Source: Tuctoria greenei
Lineage: Eukaryota > Streptophyta > Magnoliopsida > Poales > Poaceae
Assembly (NCBI GenBank): GCA_036927565.1
Contig: JAYESD010000001.1
Location: 9,610,001 to 9,674,000, forward strand
Length of the DNA stretch: 64,000 bases
Direction: 5' to 3'
The notes below the pieces were generated by a model that worked only from the letters and a program-made list of their open reading frames with translations, did no database searches and was not told where the DNA came from. Below, in pieces: positions 1-8,890 of this stretch; the first letter of the stretch is position 1, and every line of letters starts with the position of its first letter. Made by a program: the position numbers and the translations under genes.

Positions 1-1
1 C

Positions 2-460
2 ACTTCTGTCATTGTGGCATGTAGACAGGGTGTACGAGATAAGAAGATGTTGGAGAAACTGGCGATCAAGGAGATCACCAGTGTCACGAAACTCTTCAGT
101 CTGGCTGACAAATGTGCCAGAGCTGCGGAGGGCCATGAAATGCACTCCAAAACACCTCCGGAGGATCGCAAGAAATCCTCCAAAGGTGAAGCCACTACCT
201 CCGGGAGTGGCAAAAAGAAGAAAAAGGCCAACGACAAGAAGAAGCCATCGGCCGGTGCATCTAATGCTGCAGCTGCTGCAGCTCTGGGTGGCCGGGGGCC
301 ACACCCCGAGAAGCAACCTCGACCATCTTCTGAAGATGGTGGCGAACCCAAGGTGTGGTGTCCATTTCATAAAACGGACAACCACAATTTGGAAGACTGC
401 CGGGAGGTCCAAAACCTTGCCGAGCACTACAACAAGCGTCGGGAAGAAGTTCCTTTCTGA
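2..460 (+). pseudogene. Gypsy copy A gag, C-terminal part
   Basis: C-terminal about 150 codons of gag, the capsid/nucleocapsid polyprotein. The frame is open from the window edge. It shows a lysine-rich stretch, an alanine run and the zinc-knuckle-like segment CPFHKTDNHNLEDC (Cys/His spacing typical of Tat-type gag), then ends at TGA 458-460. Copy B has the same TGA at 16030-16032, and in both the frame reopens directly into protease. It is about 90% like copy B by eye. An internal ATG at 14 is unlikely to be a real start; the true start lies outside. Confidence 0.85.
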
Positions 461-1425
461 CAGAGGGAAGGAAAACAAAAAGTTGACGATGCTCCGGCTG
501 AAGAAGAGTTAGGTTTTCAGGATCCTAAAAAGGTCCTGAAGGCCGTCTACACCTCCATCGACGATGATTCTGACGTCTCTAACAACGAGCGTCAGAAGAC
601 CATGAACACCATTTTTGGTGGATCATGGGATATCACCTCCCGCCGCGTCCTCAAGACAATGCGTCGGGATATGGCCGCTGTAGCTCCTACAGCCAGGGCG
701 GAGCCTCATCGGAAGTGGATGGACACAACCATCACTTTTGATGCTTTGGACTGCCCTCGAAGCATAGTTGGAGCAGGCCAGTTACCTTTGATGGTATCTC
801 CGACCATCAATAACATCCAGCTCCACCATGTTATGGTAGACGGAGGTTCGGGGCTGAACCTCATAAGCTTCGAAGCTTTCAGCAAGCTTCAGCTCCGACC
901 TTCGGATCTTCACCCCTCCCGACCTTTCTCCGGAGTAGGTTCGGGAGCCATTACCCCACTCGGTGCTATTACTCTCCCCGTTACCTTCGGGACCCGGGAG
1001 AAGTATCGCACTGAGAAGTTGGTCTTTGACATTGCTCAGATCAACTTACCTTTCAACACCATCTTGGGAAGGCCTGCCTTGTACAAATTCATGGCAGCTG
1101 CTCATTATGGCTACCTGGTGTTAAAGATGCCAACACCAGTAGGCGTTCTCTGGATCCGCGGAGATCGCACTGCCGGAGTAACCGCTCTGGAAGAGCTTCA
1201 TGCGCTTACTACGGCGCAAGAGGAGGATTCTAGGCAGGAGAAAGCTCCAAAACCCCCAAGCATTCATCAACGAGGCTTGTCTTCTGCACCTCGTGTGCAG
1301 CCAAGCGGCGACACCGACATTCCCGTCAAAGTCGTCCAAATTGGTTCCGATGCCGCACAAACCACCCGTATATCGGGGGGACTGAATGATAAATAGGAAC
1401 TCGCGCTCATCGCTTTCCTCCGGGC
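461..1425 (+). pseudogene. Gypsy copy A aspartic protease region
   Basis: Same frame as gag, right after its TGA; first ATG at 602. The retropepsin-like domain carries the motif VDGGSGLNLIS near 838-870, where the active-site Asp is followed by GGS rather than the common SG-A, and the flap/ILGRPALYKF segment near 1065-1092. A linker follows to a TAG at 1394-1396 that copy B shares (16966-16968). The Sirevirus-1 insertion at 1426 then separates it from RT. Protease would cut the gag-pol polyprotein; here it is a relic. Confidence 0.85.
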
Positions 1426-2787
1426 TGAAAGCATCTAGGCCCCCCTCATGTAGTATGGTTTTGGTGATTAATGACAACCATTGAACTTTACTAATGAATT
1501 TGTGAATGCAAGGTCCCCATAAACACTCAATAAGATGAAATGATCATGTCATTGGAGACCCATAGATACTCAACTTTCGAGATCAAATTCATGAGATAAA
1601 GACAAGATGTGAAGGCTCTATGTCTAAGTCACTCAATCAAAAATTGACAACATACAATACTTAAGAATCATCAGAGAGCCTTGTGGAACAAATGTCTAAG
1701 AGGTCATTCGAGCAAGACACAAAAGATTCACTCAAGACAACTCGTAGCAAACAAAATCAACTCACCAGATCAACCGATGATTTCCAAAATGAACACATCG
1801 GTCGAGTTGATTCAACTGAAGAAAAAGACCTCAGACAAATGAACTCACCGGATCATCCGATGTGAAGGGCTCAACAACATCGGTGCATCAGTACAGTTTA
1901 CAGTACAATTGGAACAAGTGAAGCACCGGATCATCCGATGTGCAGACTTACACACATCGGTTGATCACTCCAGTAAGCATCAAGATCAAGCAAATTCTGG
2001 AGGAAGAGCCACCGGATCATCCGATGAGAAGACAGGGGGCAACATCGGTCTAATAACGGTAATATCTGACACAATGACGTCAGCCAAAGTAATTACACCG
2101 ATGATAACTAGAGGGGAGACATCGGATCATCCGGTGTTCACAGTAAAGTTCTGTCAGCCTACTTTTCCAACGGCAATTTCAGTTAAGCTGGCTATAAAAC
2201 CCCTCTAACCCAGTCATTTCGACAAGTCTTGATAACCTGAAGCCAACTACACATCCAAGAGCATTCAAGACTATAGAGCATACATTTCCACACTTTTAGA
2301 TCATTTGTAATAGGCTAGAGAGAAGCTTGTGTGCGTTCTTTCTTTGTGAGTGAACTCTCTAGGCTAGTGAGAAGTTGAAGAAGATCGTTCCGGAGCTTGC
2401 CAAGGTGTGTGTGGAAGCCCGGAACATCGAAGGTTGTACAAGGCTTGAGCTCCACCTTGCCGGAGATGGCGAACGGAGAAGATTAGTGAAGACTCCATTG
2501 TCTCGGTGACATTGGAAGTGGCAAAACCCTTCGGTGGGTGCCACAACGTGGACGTAGGAAGATCCTTGCGATCTTGCCGAACCACGGGATAAACCTTCGT
2601 GTCCCCTAGCGTTTGCATTTCTCTCCCTCTCTTTACATTATGCAATCTTTACTTCACAAGTTATATCTACGTTGATTGCATAGTTAGAACCGCATTGGGA
2701 ATTGGGCTTAAGTAGTTCGTTTTTAATTGCTTTAAAATTTGAAAGAAAGCCCAATTCACCCCCCTCTTGGGCGTTTTGATCCTTACA
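1426..2787 (+). repeat. Sirevirus-1 5' LTR
   Basis: 1362 bp, begins TGAAAGCATC and ends CCTTACA just before the PBS. It matches 8891-10252 along its full length. U3 carries four near-palindromic boxes and a TATA box (listed separately). The 3' part (2360-2640) is identical in layout to the 3' LTR and should contain R/U5. Confidence 0.96.
1846..2199 (+). promoter_or_regulatory. U3 promoter: near-palindromic box array plus TATA
   Basis: Four 17-bp boxes of the type CACCGGATCATCCGATG at 1846-1862, 1924-1940, 2010-2026 and, in the opposite orientation, 2120-2136, with degenerate ATCGGT/ACCGATG half-sites between them. TATAAAA follows at 2193-2199. The 3' LTR repeats the arrangement (TATA near 9659). 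Arrays of short palindromes in U3 are a described feature of Sireviruses; a regulatory role is inference. Confidence 0.75.
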
Positions 2788-2789
2788 AT

Positions 2790-2801
2790 TGGTATCAGAG
2801 C
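2790..2801 (+). other. Primer-binding site of Sirevirus-1
   Basis: TGGTATCAGAGC, the usual plant Copia PBS complementary to the 3' end of initiator Met-tRNA, two bases inside the 5' LTR. Confidence 0.93.
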
Positions 2802-2847
2802 GAGGTTGCTCATAGGATCATTCTAGCTTCACCGCTAGAGAGCAAAA

Positions 2848-3144
2848 ATGGCCAAGGTTGGGGGTTCGGTTCCTATCTTCGAGGGCAAGAATTTTGCCTA
2901 TTGGAAAGCACGCATGCGCGCTTACCTTGAGGCTATTGCCCCCGAAGTTTGGGAAGCGACTCATGCGGGATTTGGAGAACTTAACTATGTGGGTGATCAA
3001 GTTAAGTGGGATGCTAAGGCTAGGAATGCTATTTATGAATGCATAAGTCAAGATGTCTTCTCTAGGATTGCTAGTAAGGAGAAAGCTTGTGAAATTTGGG
3101 CTTGCTTGATAGAAATCCATTGGAGACATCGAGCCGGAAGTTGA
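2848..3144 (+). pseudogene. Sirevirus-1 gag, truncated
   Basis: ATG at 2848 is 47 bp after the PBS and starts a typical Copia gag N-terminus with FEGKNFAYWKARMRAYL. About 90 residues are recognisable, to around 3115; then the sequence jumps to the segment preceding the RT and this frame stops at 3142-3144. The rest of gag with its zinc knuckle, protease and integrase are absent, so a large internal deletion joins gag to pol near 3115-3125. Confidence 0.88.
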
Positions 3145-3193
3145 AGAGGGCCATGATCAAGGGGGAGCTTCAAGTTCCAACAACAACACCTCC

Positions 3194-5014
3194 ATGGCGC
3201 CTCAAGTAGATGAAGAGGAGAAATATGATCCATTGCCAACTCAAGACTCACAAGCAATACAACATCAAGATGAAGAAGAAGTCCATGATCAAGTCCAACC
3301 ACAAGAGGAGCAACACGCTTCACCACCGCCAAGTGCTTCACAACCACTTATGAGGCATGGACGCATCTCCAAGGCGCATCCAATGGACCAAATCATTGGA
3401 AGTCCTTCAAGGGGCGTAAGTACTCGTTCCCGCCACGTTGCCTCATTTTGTGAGCACTACTCGTTTGTTTCGTGTGTAGAACCCACTCACATTGAGGAAG
3501 CGCTCCAAGACCCAAATTGGGTGATGGCTATGCAAGAAGAACTCAACAACTTCATCCGCAATGAAGTTTGGGTGTTGGAGGAGCGACCCAAGGACAAGAA
3601 CATCATCAGAACAAAGTGGGTGTACCGCAACAAACAAGACGAGAATGGCGTTGTGGTCCGCAACAAGGCAAGACTTGTGGCCAAAGGGTTCTCGCAAGTT
3701 GAAGGACTAGACTTTGGGGAGACATTTGCTCCGGTCGCCTGGTTAGAGGCAATTCGTATTCTCCTTGCTTTTGCTTCACATCATAATATTACCCTTTATA
3801 GAATGGATGTGAAAAGTGCCTTTCTTAATGGATACATTAATGAGCTTGTTTATGTTGAACAACCTCCCGGGTTTGAAGATCCGAGGAATCCTAACCATGT
3901 GTATAGGTTGCACAAGGCGCTCTACGGGCTCAAGCAAGCACCTAGGGCGTGGTATGAACGACTACGGGACTTCCTCATCATGCAAGGATTTAAGATCGGG
4001 AGGGTGGACACCACACTCTTCACCAAAGACATCAACAGAGATTTGTTCATTTGTCAAATTTATGTTGATGATATTATCTTTGGTTCAACTAACGAAGCTT
4101 TTAGCCATGAGTTTGGCAAGATGATGTCTAGGGAATTCGAGATGTCAATGATTGGAGAGCTCAACTTCTTCCTTGGATTCCAAATCAAGCAAATTCAAGA
4201 GGGAACCTTCGTCTACCAAGAGAAATACACCAAGGACCTCTTGAAGAAATTTGAGATGGGAGATTGTAGCTCAAGAAGCACTCCAATGGCAACAAATTGC
4301 CATCTCGACGCGGATAAGGACGGTAAACCTATTGACCAATCTCACTACCACTCTATGATTGGTTCATTGCTTTATCTTACCGCATCTAGGCCCGACATAA
4401 TGTTTAGTGTATGCTTATGTTCTCGCTTTCAAGCGGCTCCCAAAGAATCGCATAAGAAGGCGGTCTTCAAGATACTTAGGTATCTTAAGCATACCCCTAG
4501 TATGGGCTTGTGGTACCCTAAAGGTACAACCTTCCAACTCTTGGGATACTCGGATTCGGACTTTGCCGGATGCCGCGTGGATCGCAAGAGTACCTCTGGT
4601 GGGTGCCACTTGCTTGGGCGTTCCCTAGTGTCTTGGTCTAGCAAACAGCAAAATTTCGTGGCTTTGTCCACCGCGGAGGCGGAGTATATAGCGGCCGGTG
4701 CATGTTGTGCCCAAATTCTATATATGAAGCAAACCCTTTTGGACTTTGGAATTAAATTTGGTTGTGTGCCTCTCCTTTGTGACAATGAAAGTGCGGTTAA
4801 GATAGCTAGAAACCCCGTTCAACACTCACGCACTAAGCACATTGATATTCGCCATCACTTCTTGCGGGATCATGAGGCTAAAGGAGACATCTCTTTGCAA
4901 GGTGTTAGATCCGAAGAACAATTGGCGGATATCTTCACTAAACCACTTGATGAGAAAACCTTTTCTAGACTTAGAAATGAATTAAATGTGCTAGATGCAT
5001 CTAACGTCATGTAA
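3194..5014 (+). CDS. Sirevirus-1 partial pol: reverse transcriptase and RNase H
   Basis: 606 codons from the first ATG; the frame is open from 3125, so this ATG may simply be internal to the old polyprotein. It lacks protease and integrase and begins in the acidic linker that follows integrase. RT spans roughly residues 100-345, with the first catalytic Asp in MDVKSAFLNG (about residue 205) and the YVDD box (about 290). Copia RNase H follows, with STAEAEYIAAG (about 492), the HIDIRHHFLRDH block and a normal C-terminus ADIFTKPL. The frame has no stops. RT copies element RNA into cDNA in cytoplasmic particles and RNase H degrades the RNA strand. Without gag, protease and integrase the copy could only move with help from others. 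Confidence 0.93.
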   Translation: MAPQVDEEEKYDPLPTQDSQAIQHQDEEEVHDQVQPQEEQHASPPPSASQPLMRHGRISKAHPMDQIIGSPSRGVSTRSRHVASFCEHYSFVSCVEPTHIEEALQDPNWVMAMQEELNNFIRNEVWVLEERPKDKNIIRTKWVYRNKQDENGVVVRNKARLVAKGFSQVEGLDFGETFAPVAWLEAIRILLAFASHHNITLYRMDVKSAFLNGYINELVYVEQPPGFEDPRNPNHVYRLHKALYGLKQAPRAWYERLRDFLIMQGFKIGRVDTTLFTKDINRDLFICQIYVDDIIFGSTNEAFSHEFGKMMSREFEMSMIGELNFFLGFQIKQIQEGTFVYQEKYTKDLLKKFEMGDCSSRSTPMATNCHLDADKDGKPIDQSHYHSMIGSLLYLTASRPDIMFSVCLCSRFQAAPKESHKKAVFKILRYLKHTPSMGLWYPKGTTFQLLGYSDSDFAGCRVDRKSTSGGCHLLGRSLVSWSSKQQNFVALSTAEAEYIAAGACCAQILYMKQTLLDFGIKFGCVPLLCDNESAVKIARNPVQHSRTKHIDIRHHFLRDHEAKGDISLQGVRSEEQLADIFTKPLDEKTFSRLRNELNVLDASNVM

Positions 5015-5584
5015 ATTGCCATGTTCATGTAAGGATGCATCTCATATAGGTCTTGTCTAACTCCCAAAGGATAGGGGCGAGCTAGAAATAGTTTTCCCTG
5101 AGGAAGCCTTTGGAAGGTTTAAACTTGGCAAGATAGATTTATTTTATGCCTTGCATGATCCCTGCCATATAAACTTGCACTCATTTAATCTCCTGCACTG
5201 TAATTTGTTTGGCATTGCATACGGTAGATTGTCACAAAGGGGAACCCACCTCATGAGAAGGAGACTTGTTTGAAATGCAATATCTCAACTCATATAAGGT
5301 GGAAAGAACGAAATGTTAGGTGCGTTAATGCCTAGAGGAACATGCTTCATTGAGATAGTAGTCTTCATACTCTACCTCACAAAGCATGGGCCTTACATTT
5401 CATTTGGATAATTTCCTCCCATTTTTTTCGATTGCTCAAATTTTTTTAAGGACTAGCCAAATTATTGGCATACTAGTATTTTTGAGGGGTAAGGGGTTGC
5501 CCAAAAAGTCCTAAGACATGTGTTTCCCATTGTTTGATTGTTTGGTCAAAGGACATATATGGGATGTTGGTGTTTAGTTTTCAT
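5015..5584 (+). other. Sirevirus-1 spacer between pol and the extra ORF
   Basis: No coding signal seen. The stretch is AT-rich and non-repetitive in this window, and ends where the box array of the next block starts. Confidence 0.6.
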
Positions 5585-5968
5585 TGGATTATCCGATGCC
5601 TAGGTCCTTCCCCCATCGGATCAGTAGGTGTTCAAAATCCAAGTGCCAGTTAAGTCAATACCCAAAATTGACCGATGAGTTCAATAAGAAAAACATTGGT
5701 CCATCCGATGTTCACAATTCCGAAACCTTGATGAATTCCACCGATGCTTTTCCATCTAACGTCGGACCATCCGGTGTCAACTTCCCTCTCCTGAATACCC
5801 TTACTGTGCCATTCATCCGATGATCAAAACCCTAAACGTCGGTCCATCCGATGTCTTCAGTGACTCTTTGGATAACCATACTGTACTATTCGACCGATGT
5901 ACACATCGATAAGCATCGGTCCATCTGGTGTTTAAAAAACGGCTAGGGTTTGGGTCCCACTATTTAAA
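5585..5968 (+). promoter_or_regulatory. Promoter-like block upstream of the env-like ORF
   Basis: Boxes related to those in the LTR recur: GGATTATCCGATG at 5585-5597, a GGTCCATCCGATG type near 5699-5711 and at 5841-5853, an inverted form near 5760-5776, and CATCGGTCCATCTGGTG at 5914-5930. TATTTAAA lies at 5961-5968, about 30 bp after the last box, as in the LTR where a TATA follows the boxes. A CCG/CTC-rich leader of about 380 bp then leads to ATG 6352. This suggests separate transcription of the downstream ORF; that is inference. Confidence 0.5.
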
Positions 5969-6351
5969 CCCATGCGCCGCCGCCGTCTTCTCTCTCCCCG
6001 ATTTCTCTCGCCGTCGCCGCCTCTCGCCCTAATCGCCGCCACCTCCGCCGCCGCACCCAAACGCCACCGTCGTCTCCGGCCACCGCCGCCCACAGCGCTG
6101 CCGCCCTAAGCGCCGCCGCCATTCTCCCTCGCGTCGTCGCCTCACCTCCACGTGCCGCGTCGCCGTCTCCACCGCTCACCACCGCGCCCAAGCGCCGCCG
6201 CCGCCTCTCTCCACCGCCAAAGCCGCTCCACGCACGCACCACCCTCTCCACCATCAACGTGCGCCTTCTCCGGTCATCTCCCTGTCGCTAGGGTTTCCCG
6301 ACCTGTCGATCTTCACTCCCTTCATCGACTCCGTGCAAACTCGCGATCGCA

Positions 6352-8517
6352 ATGGCTCGAGACAGGAAGAACAAGGGCAAGGCCATCGCGGAGCCGGCCG
6401 CGAAGAAGCAAAAGTTGTCAAAGGAGGAGAAGAAGGCCTTGATGGCCGCTCGCGCCGCCGAGGAGCGTGAGCGTGGCCGAGGGGGGTCCCTGAGGATCCG
6501 CGAGGCTCGTTCCAGGCAGCCTCCCGTGATCGACGACTCTGAGGCCGAAGAGGAGCCGGTTGAGCCTCTCGTCCGCCGGCGCTCAGCCCGGACGCGTGGG
6601 GGTCACACCGAGGCTGCTCCTCGTCCGAGACCGACGGCTGCTGACCGTCGTGAGGACTGGGAGGCCGAGAGGGCCATCTACGAGATGGACATGGCAGTCC
6701 GTGTCGGTGAGGGAGTCCGTCTCACGGACTACCGGAAGATGATGGCTAAGCAGCTACGCAAGCTTCGATGGAATGTGCTACTTGAGGAGTGGTACCCACA
6801 ACCCCGAGAGGCTCTTGTGGACAGTCGCTTCTGGACTGTCACCCAGGCGTCTCTCTACGAGACCTACATACGTCGGGGGCACAAGCTATTTCAGCATAAC
6901 TACCTGGACTGGGGGCAGCATGCATTGGCAGCGGAGACGGAGGTCCGTCCGTACTTTGAGAGATACCGAGGATTGGTGCAGCTGCTAGCTTACGAGAGGA
7001 GTGCATATGTGGAAGATTGGGTCCGTGTCTTCTACGCGACCCTGTACATCTCTGAGGGCAGGAGGTCGATCGACTTCATGTTTATGGGTCAGCACTACCA
7101 CCTCTCGAGGCAGACGTTGGGGCAGCTTCTTGGTTTGGACTTGCACGACACTTGTGTGCACGAGAGGGTATACGGGCAGGCAGATCCACCAAGGAGGCCA
7201 CTTACTGGAGGGGTGGCACCACAGCTTGAGGAGATACGGTCCCTGTTCGGCCCCACGTTCTCTCCGGACCAGCCGAGAATTCCAGCACTTCTGACCCCAG
7301 CTGCGCGCATTGGGCACCTCGCCTTGCGCCGCACGCTCCTGCCGAGGTCGGGGTACTTGGAGGGGTTCACTAGTTTACAGCAGACCCTCCTGTTCTACAT
7401 AATGAACGGGATGGATTTCGACATTGTGGACATTCTCCTGTGCGAGATGGAAGACGTGATCACAGATGGGGTAGGCATGATGAGGCAGATGGTCTACGGG
7501 CACTGGATCAGTTACCTATGCACTATGATGGTGCCTGAGGGGGATGCAGCACAGGTCAGACTTGCTGACGAGAGTGTGACTCGCTTGGGTCACTACCGTG
7601 CCCCGGCTCCTGGAGACCGCCGCCTTGGTCTTCCAGTTGAGCGCCAGGTAAGGGCCCGTCTGACAGAGGAAGATTGGTCCGACCTAGAGCGGGAGGACGA
7701 GAGACTTGTAGAGGCTGAGGCTCAGGGGGAGGACCTGCAGCACATTTGGTCAGAGAGCGACACTGACGACAGTGTCGAGGAGTATTTCCCTCCTCCCCCC
7801 TCTCCCCGACAGCACGACGCGGAGGCTGGAGGTTCTACAGTGCCACCACCCACTCCACCTCCCGTCACTGAGGCGCAGGTCACGCAGCCAACTGAGCTGA
7901 CTTCGCTCCTCCAGCAGATGGTCAAGCAACAGAGGCTAGACAGGCTGGCCGCCGAGCAGGCCCGCGCGGAGCAGGCTGCACGTCTTCTTGAGCTCCAGCA
8001 GCAGCAGCAGGAGATGCAGCGTCAGATCGCCCGTGAGAGGCGTGAAGACACTGACCGGTTGACGGGGCTCATCGACCAGATGCACCAGCGCACTCTGGAC
8101 CAACAGCAGCAGACGCAGCAGGCGATGATGGGGATCCTGGGGTTAATCACCAACCTCTACACCCAGACCGGGATCGCCCTCCCATCACAGCTGCCTGGAG
8201 TAGCTCCTCCGCCTCTCGTCTTGGCTCCAGCTGCTGCACCAGTGGCTCCAGTTCCCTCCACTCCGATCCCTTCGTTCAGCATGTCCCCGCTGTTGGCTCC
8301 TGGTGCTCCTCTTCACTCCCCACTGCCGGCCACGACACTGTTTCTTCAGACGCCGGCCTCCGTCACCAGTGCCCCTGCTCCAGCACCTCCTCCTCAGCAG
8401 GCACTGACGGTGGCACCTTCGGCTCCGGCAGCACCCTCCTCTGCTACTCCGACCAGCAGCTCCGACGACAGCAGCGGTGAGCAGTTCGTCATCGCGCCCA
8501 GCTCTCAGGGTCCGTAG
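6352..8517 (+). CDS. Sirevirus-1 extra ORF in env-like position (plant transposon protein)
   Basis: 721 intact codons between pol and the 3' LTR, the position of the env-like gene of Sireviruses. The N-terminus is strongly basic, with KKQKLSKEEKK around residues 18-28, resembling a nuclear localisation signal. A globular region at about 95-385 resembles the 'putative plant transposon protein' domain found in plant retroelement extra ORFs. An acidic stretch (about 430-475), a proline run (PPPPSP near 476), a Gln-rich probable coiled coil (about 515-610) and a Pro/Ala/Ser-rich tail follow. I see no signal peptide and no convincing transmembrane helix, so envelope function is not supported; 'env-like' only describes position. 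High GC contrasts with the AT-rich flanks. ATG 6352 follows a CCG-rich leader. Function unknown; an intact long frame suggests recent constraint. Confidence 0.85.
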   Translation: MARDRKNKGKAIAEPAAKKQKLSKEEKKALMAARAAEERERGRGGSLRIREARSRQPPVIDDSEAEEEPVEPLVRRRSARTRGGHTEAAPRPRPTAADRREDWEAERAIYEMDMAVRVGEGVRLTDYRKMMAKQLRKLRWNVLLEEWYPQPREALVDSRFWTVTQASLYETYIRRGHKLFQHNYLDWGQHALAAETEVRPYFERYRGLVQLLAYERSAYVEDWVRVFYATLYISEGRRSIDFMFMGQHYHLSRQTLGQLLGLDLHDTCVHERVYGQADPPRRPLTGGVAPQLEEIRSLFGPTFSPDQPRIPALLTPAARIGHLALRRTLLPRSGYLEGFTSLQQTLLFYIMNGMDFDIVDILLCEMEDVITDGVGMMRQMVYGHWISYLCTMMVPEGDAAQVRLADESVTRLGHYRAPAPGDRRLGLPVERQVRARLTEEDWSDLEREDERLVEAEAQGEDLQHIWSESDTDDSVEEYFPPPPSPRQHDAEAGGSTVPPPTPPPVTEAQVTQPTELTSLLQQMVKQQRLDRLAAEQARAEQAARLLELQQQQQEMQRQIARERREDTDRLTGLIDQMHQRTLDQQQQTQQAMMGILGLITNLYTQTGIALPSQLPGVAPPPLVLAPAAAPVAPVPSTPIPSFSMSPLLAPGAPLHSPLPATTLFLQTPASVTSAPAPAPPPQQALTVAPSAPAAPSSATPTSSSDDSSGEQFVIAPSSQGP

Positions 8518-8890
8518 GCGCTCGGGTCCCTTTTTGGTGCCTTGATGCCAAAGGGGGAGAAGAGTTAGAGGTATCAGGGGGAGTCCTAGTGTAAGGGGGA
8601 GTCGAGTCCAGCTTATCTTTGCTTATCTTTATTGTATTTGTGTTTTTTTTTTTGCTACTTTTGGTGTGTAATGAACCTATTTCCATGAGTTGTTAATCAT
8701 TTGAACTCATTTGATGTTTATCTATGATTATGATCTCTTTGAATTCACACTTGTGTTATTAATTGATGTTTAAAGCTTCAAGTGTGACACCCTGTATTCA
8801 TTGCATATTCTTTTAATGTTCATTCTATCAAATTCATTACTATTGCGCTTTGATTATGGTGTTGTCATCAATCACCAAAAAGGGGGAGAT
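8518..8890 (+). other. Sirevirus-1 3' untranslated region with multiple polypurine tracts
   Basis: The tract AAAAAGGGGGAGA at 8877-8889 directly precedes the 3' LTR and is the likely plus-strand primer. Three similar purine tracts occur upstream, AAAGGGGGAGA at 8550-8560, AGGGGGAG near 8577 and TAAGGGGGAG near 8592. Repeated PPT-like motifs upstream of the 3' LTR have been described for Sireviruses. Confidence 0.75.

Noticed and set aside
2739..2930. 63-codon ORF over the LTR/PBS border
   Set aside because: Spans LTR, PBS and gag start in another frame; no support.
5964..6257. Minus-strand Gly/Arg/Ala-rich ORF
   Set aside because: Shadow of the CCG-rich leader before the env-like ORF.
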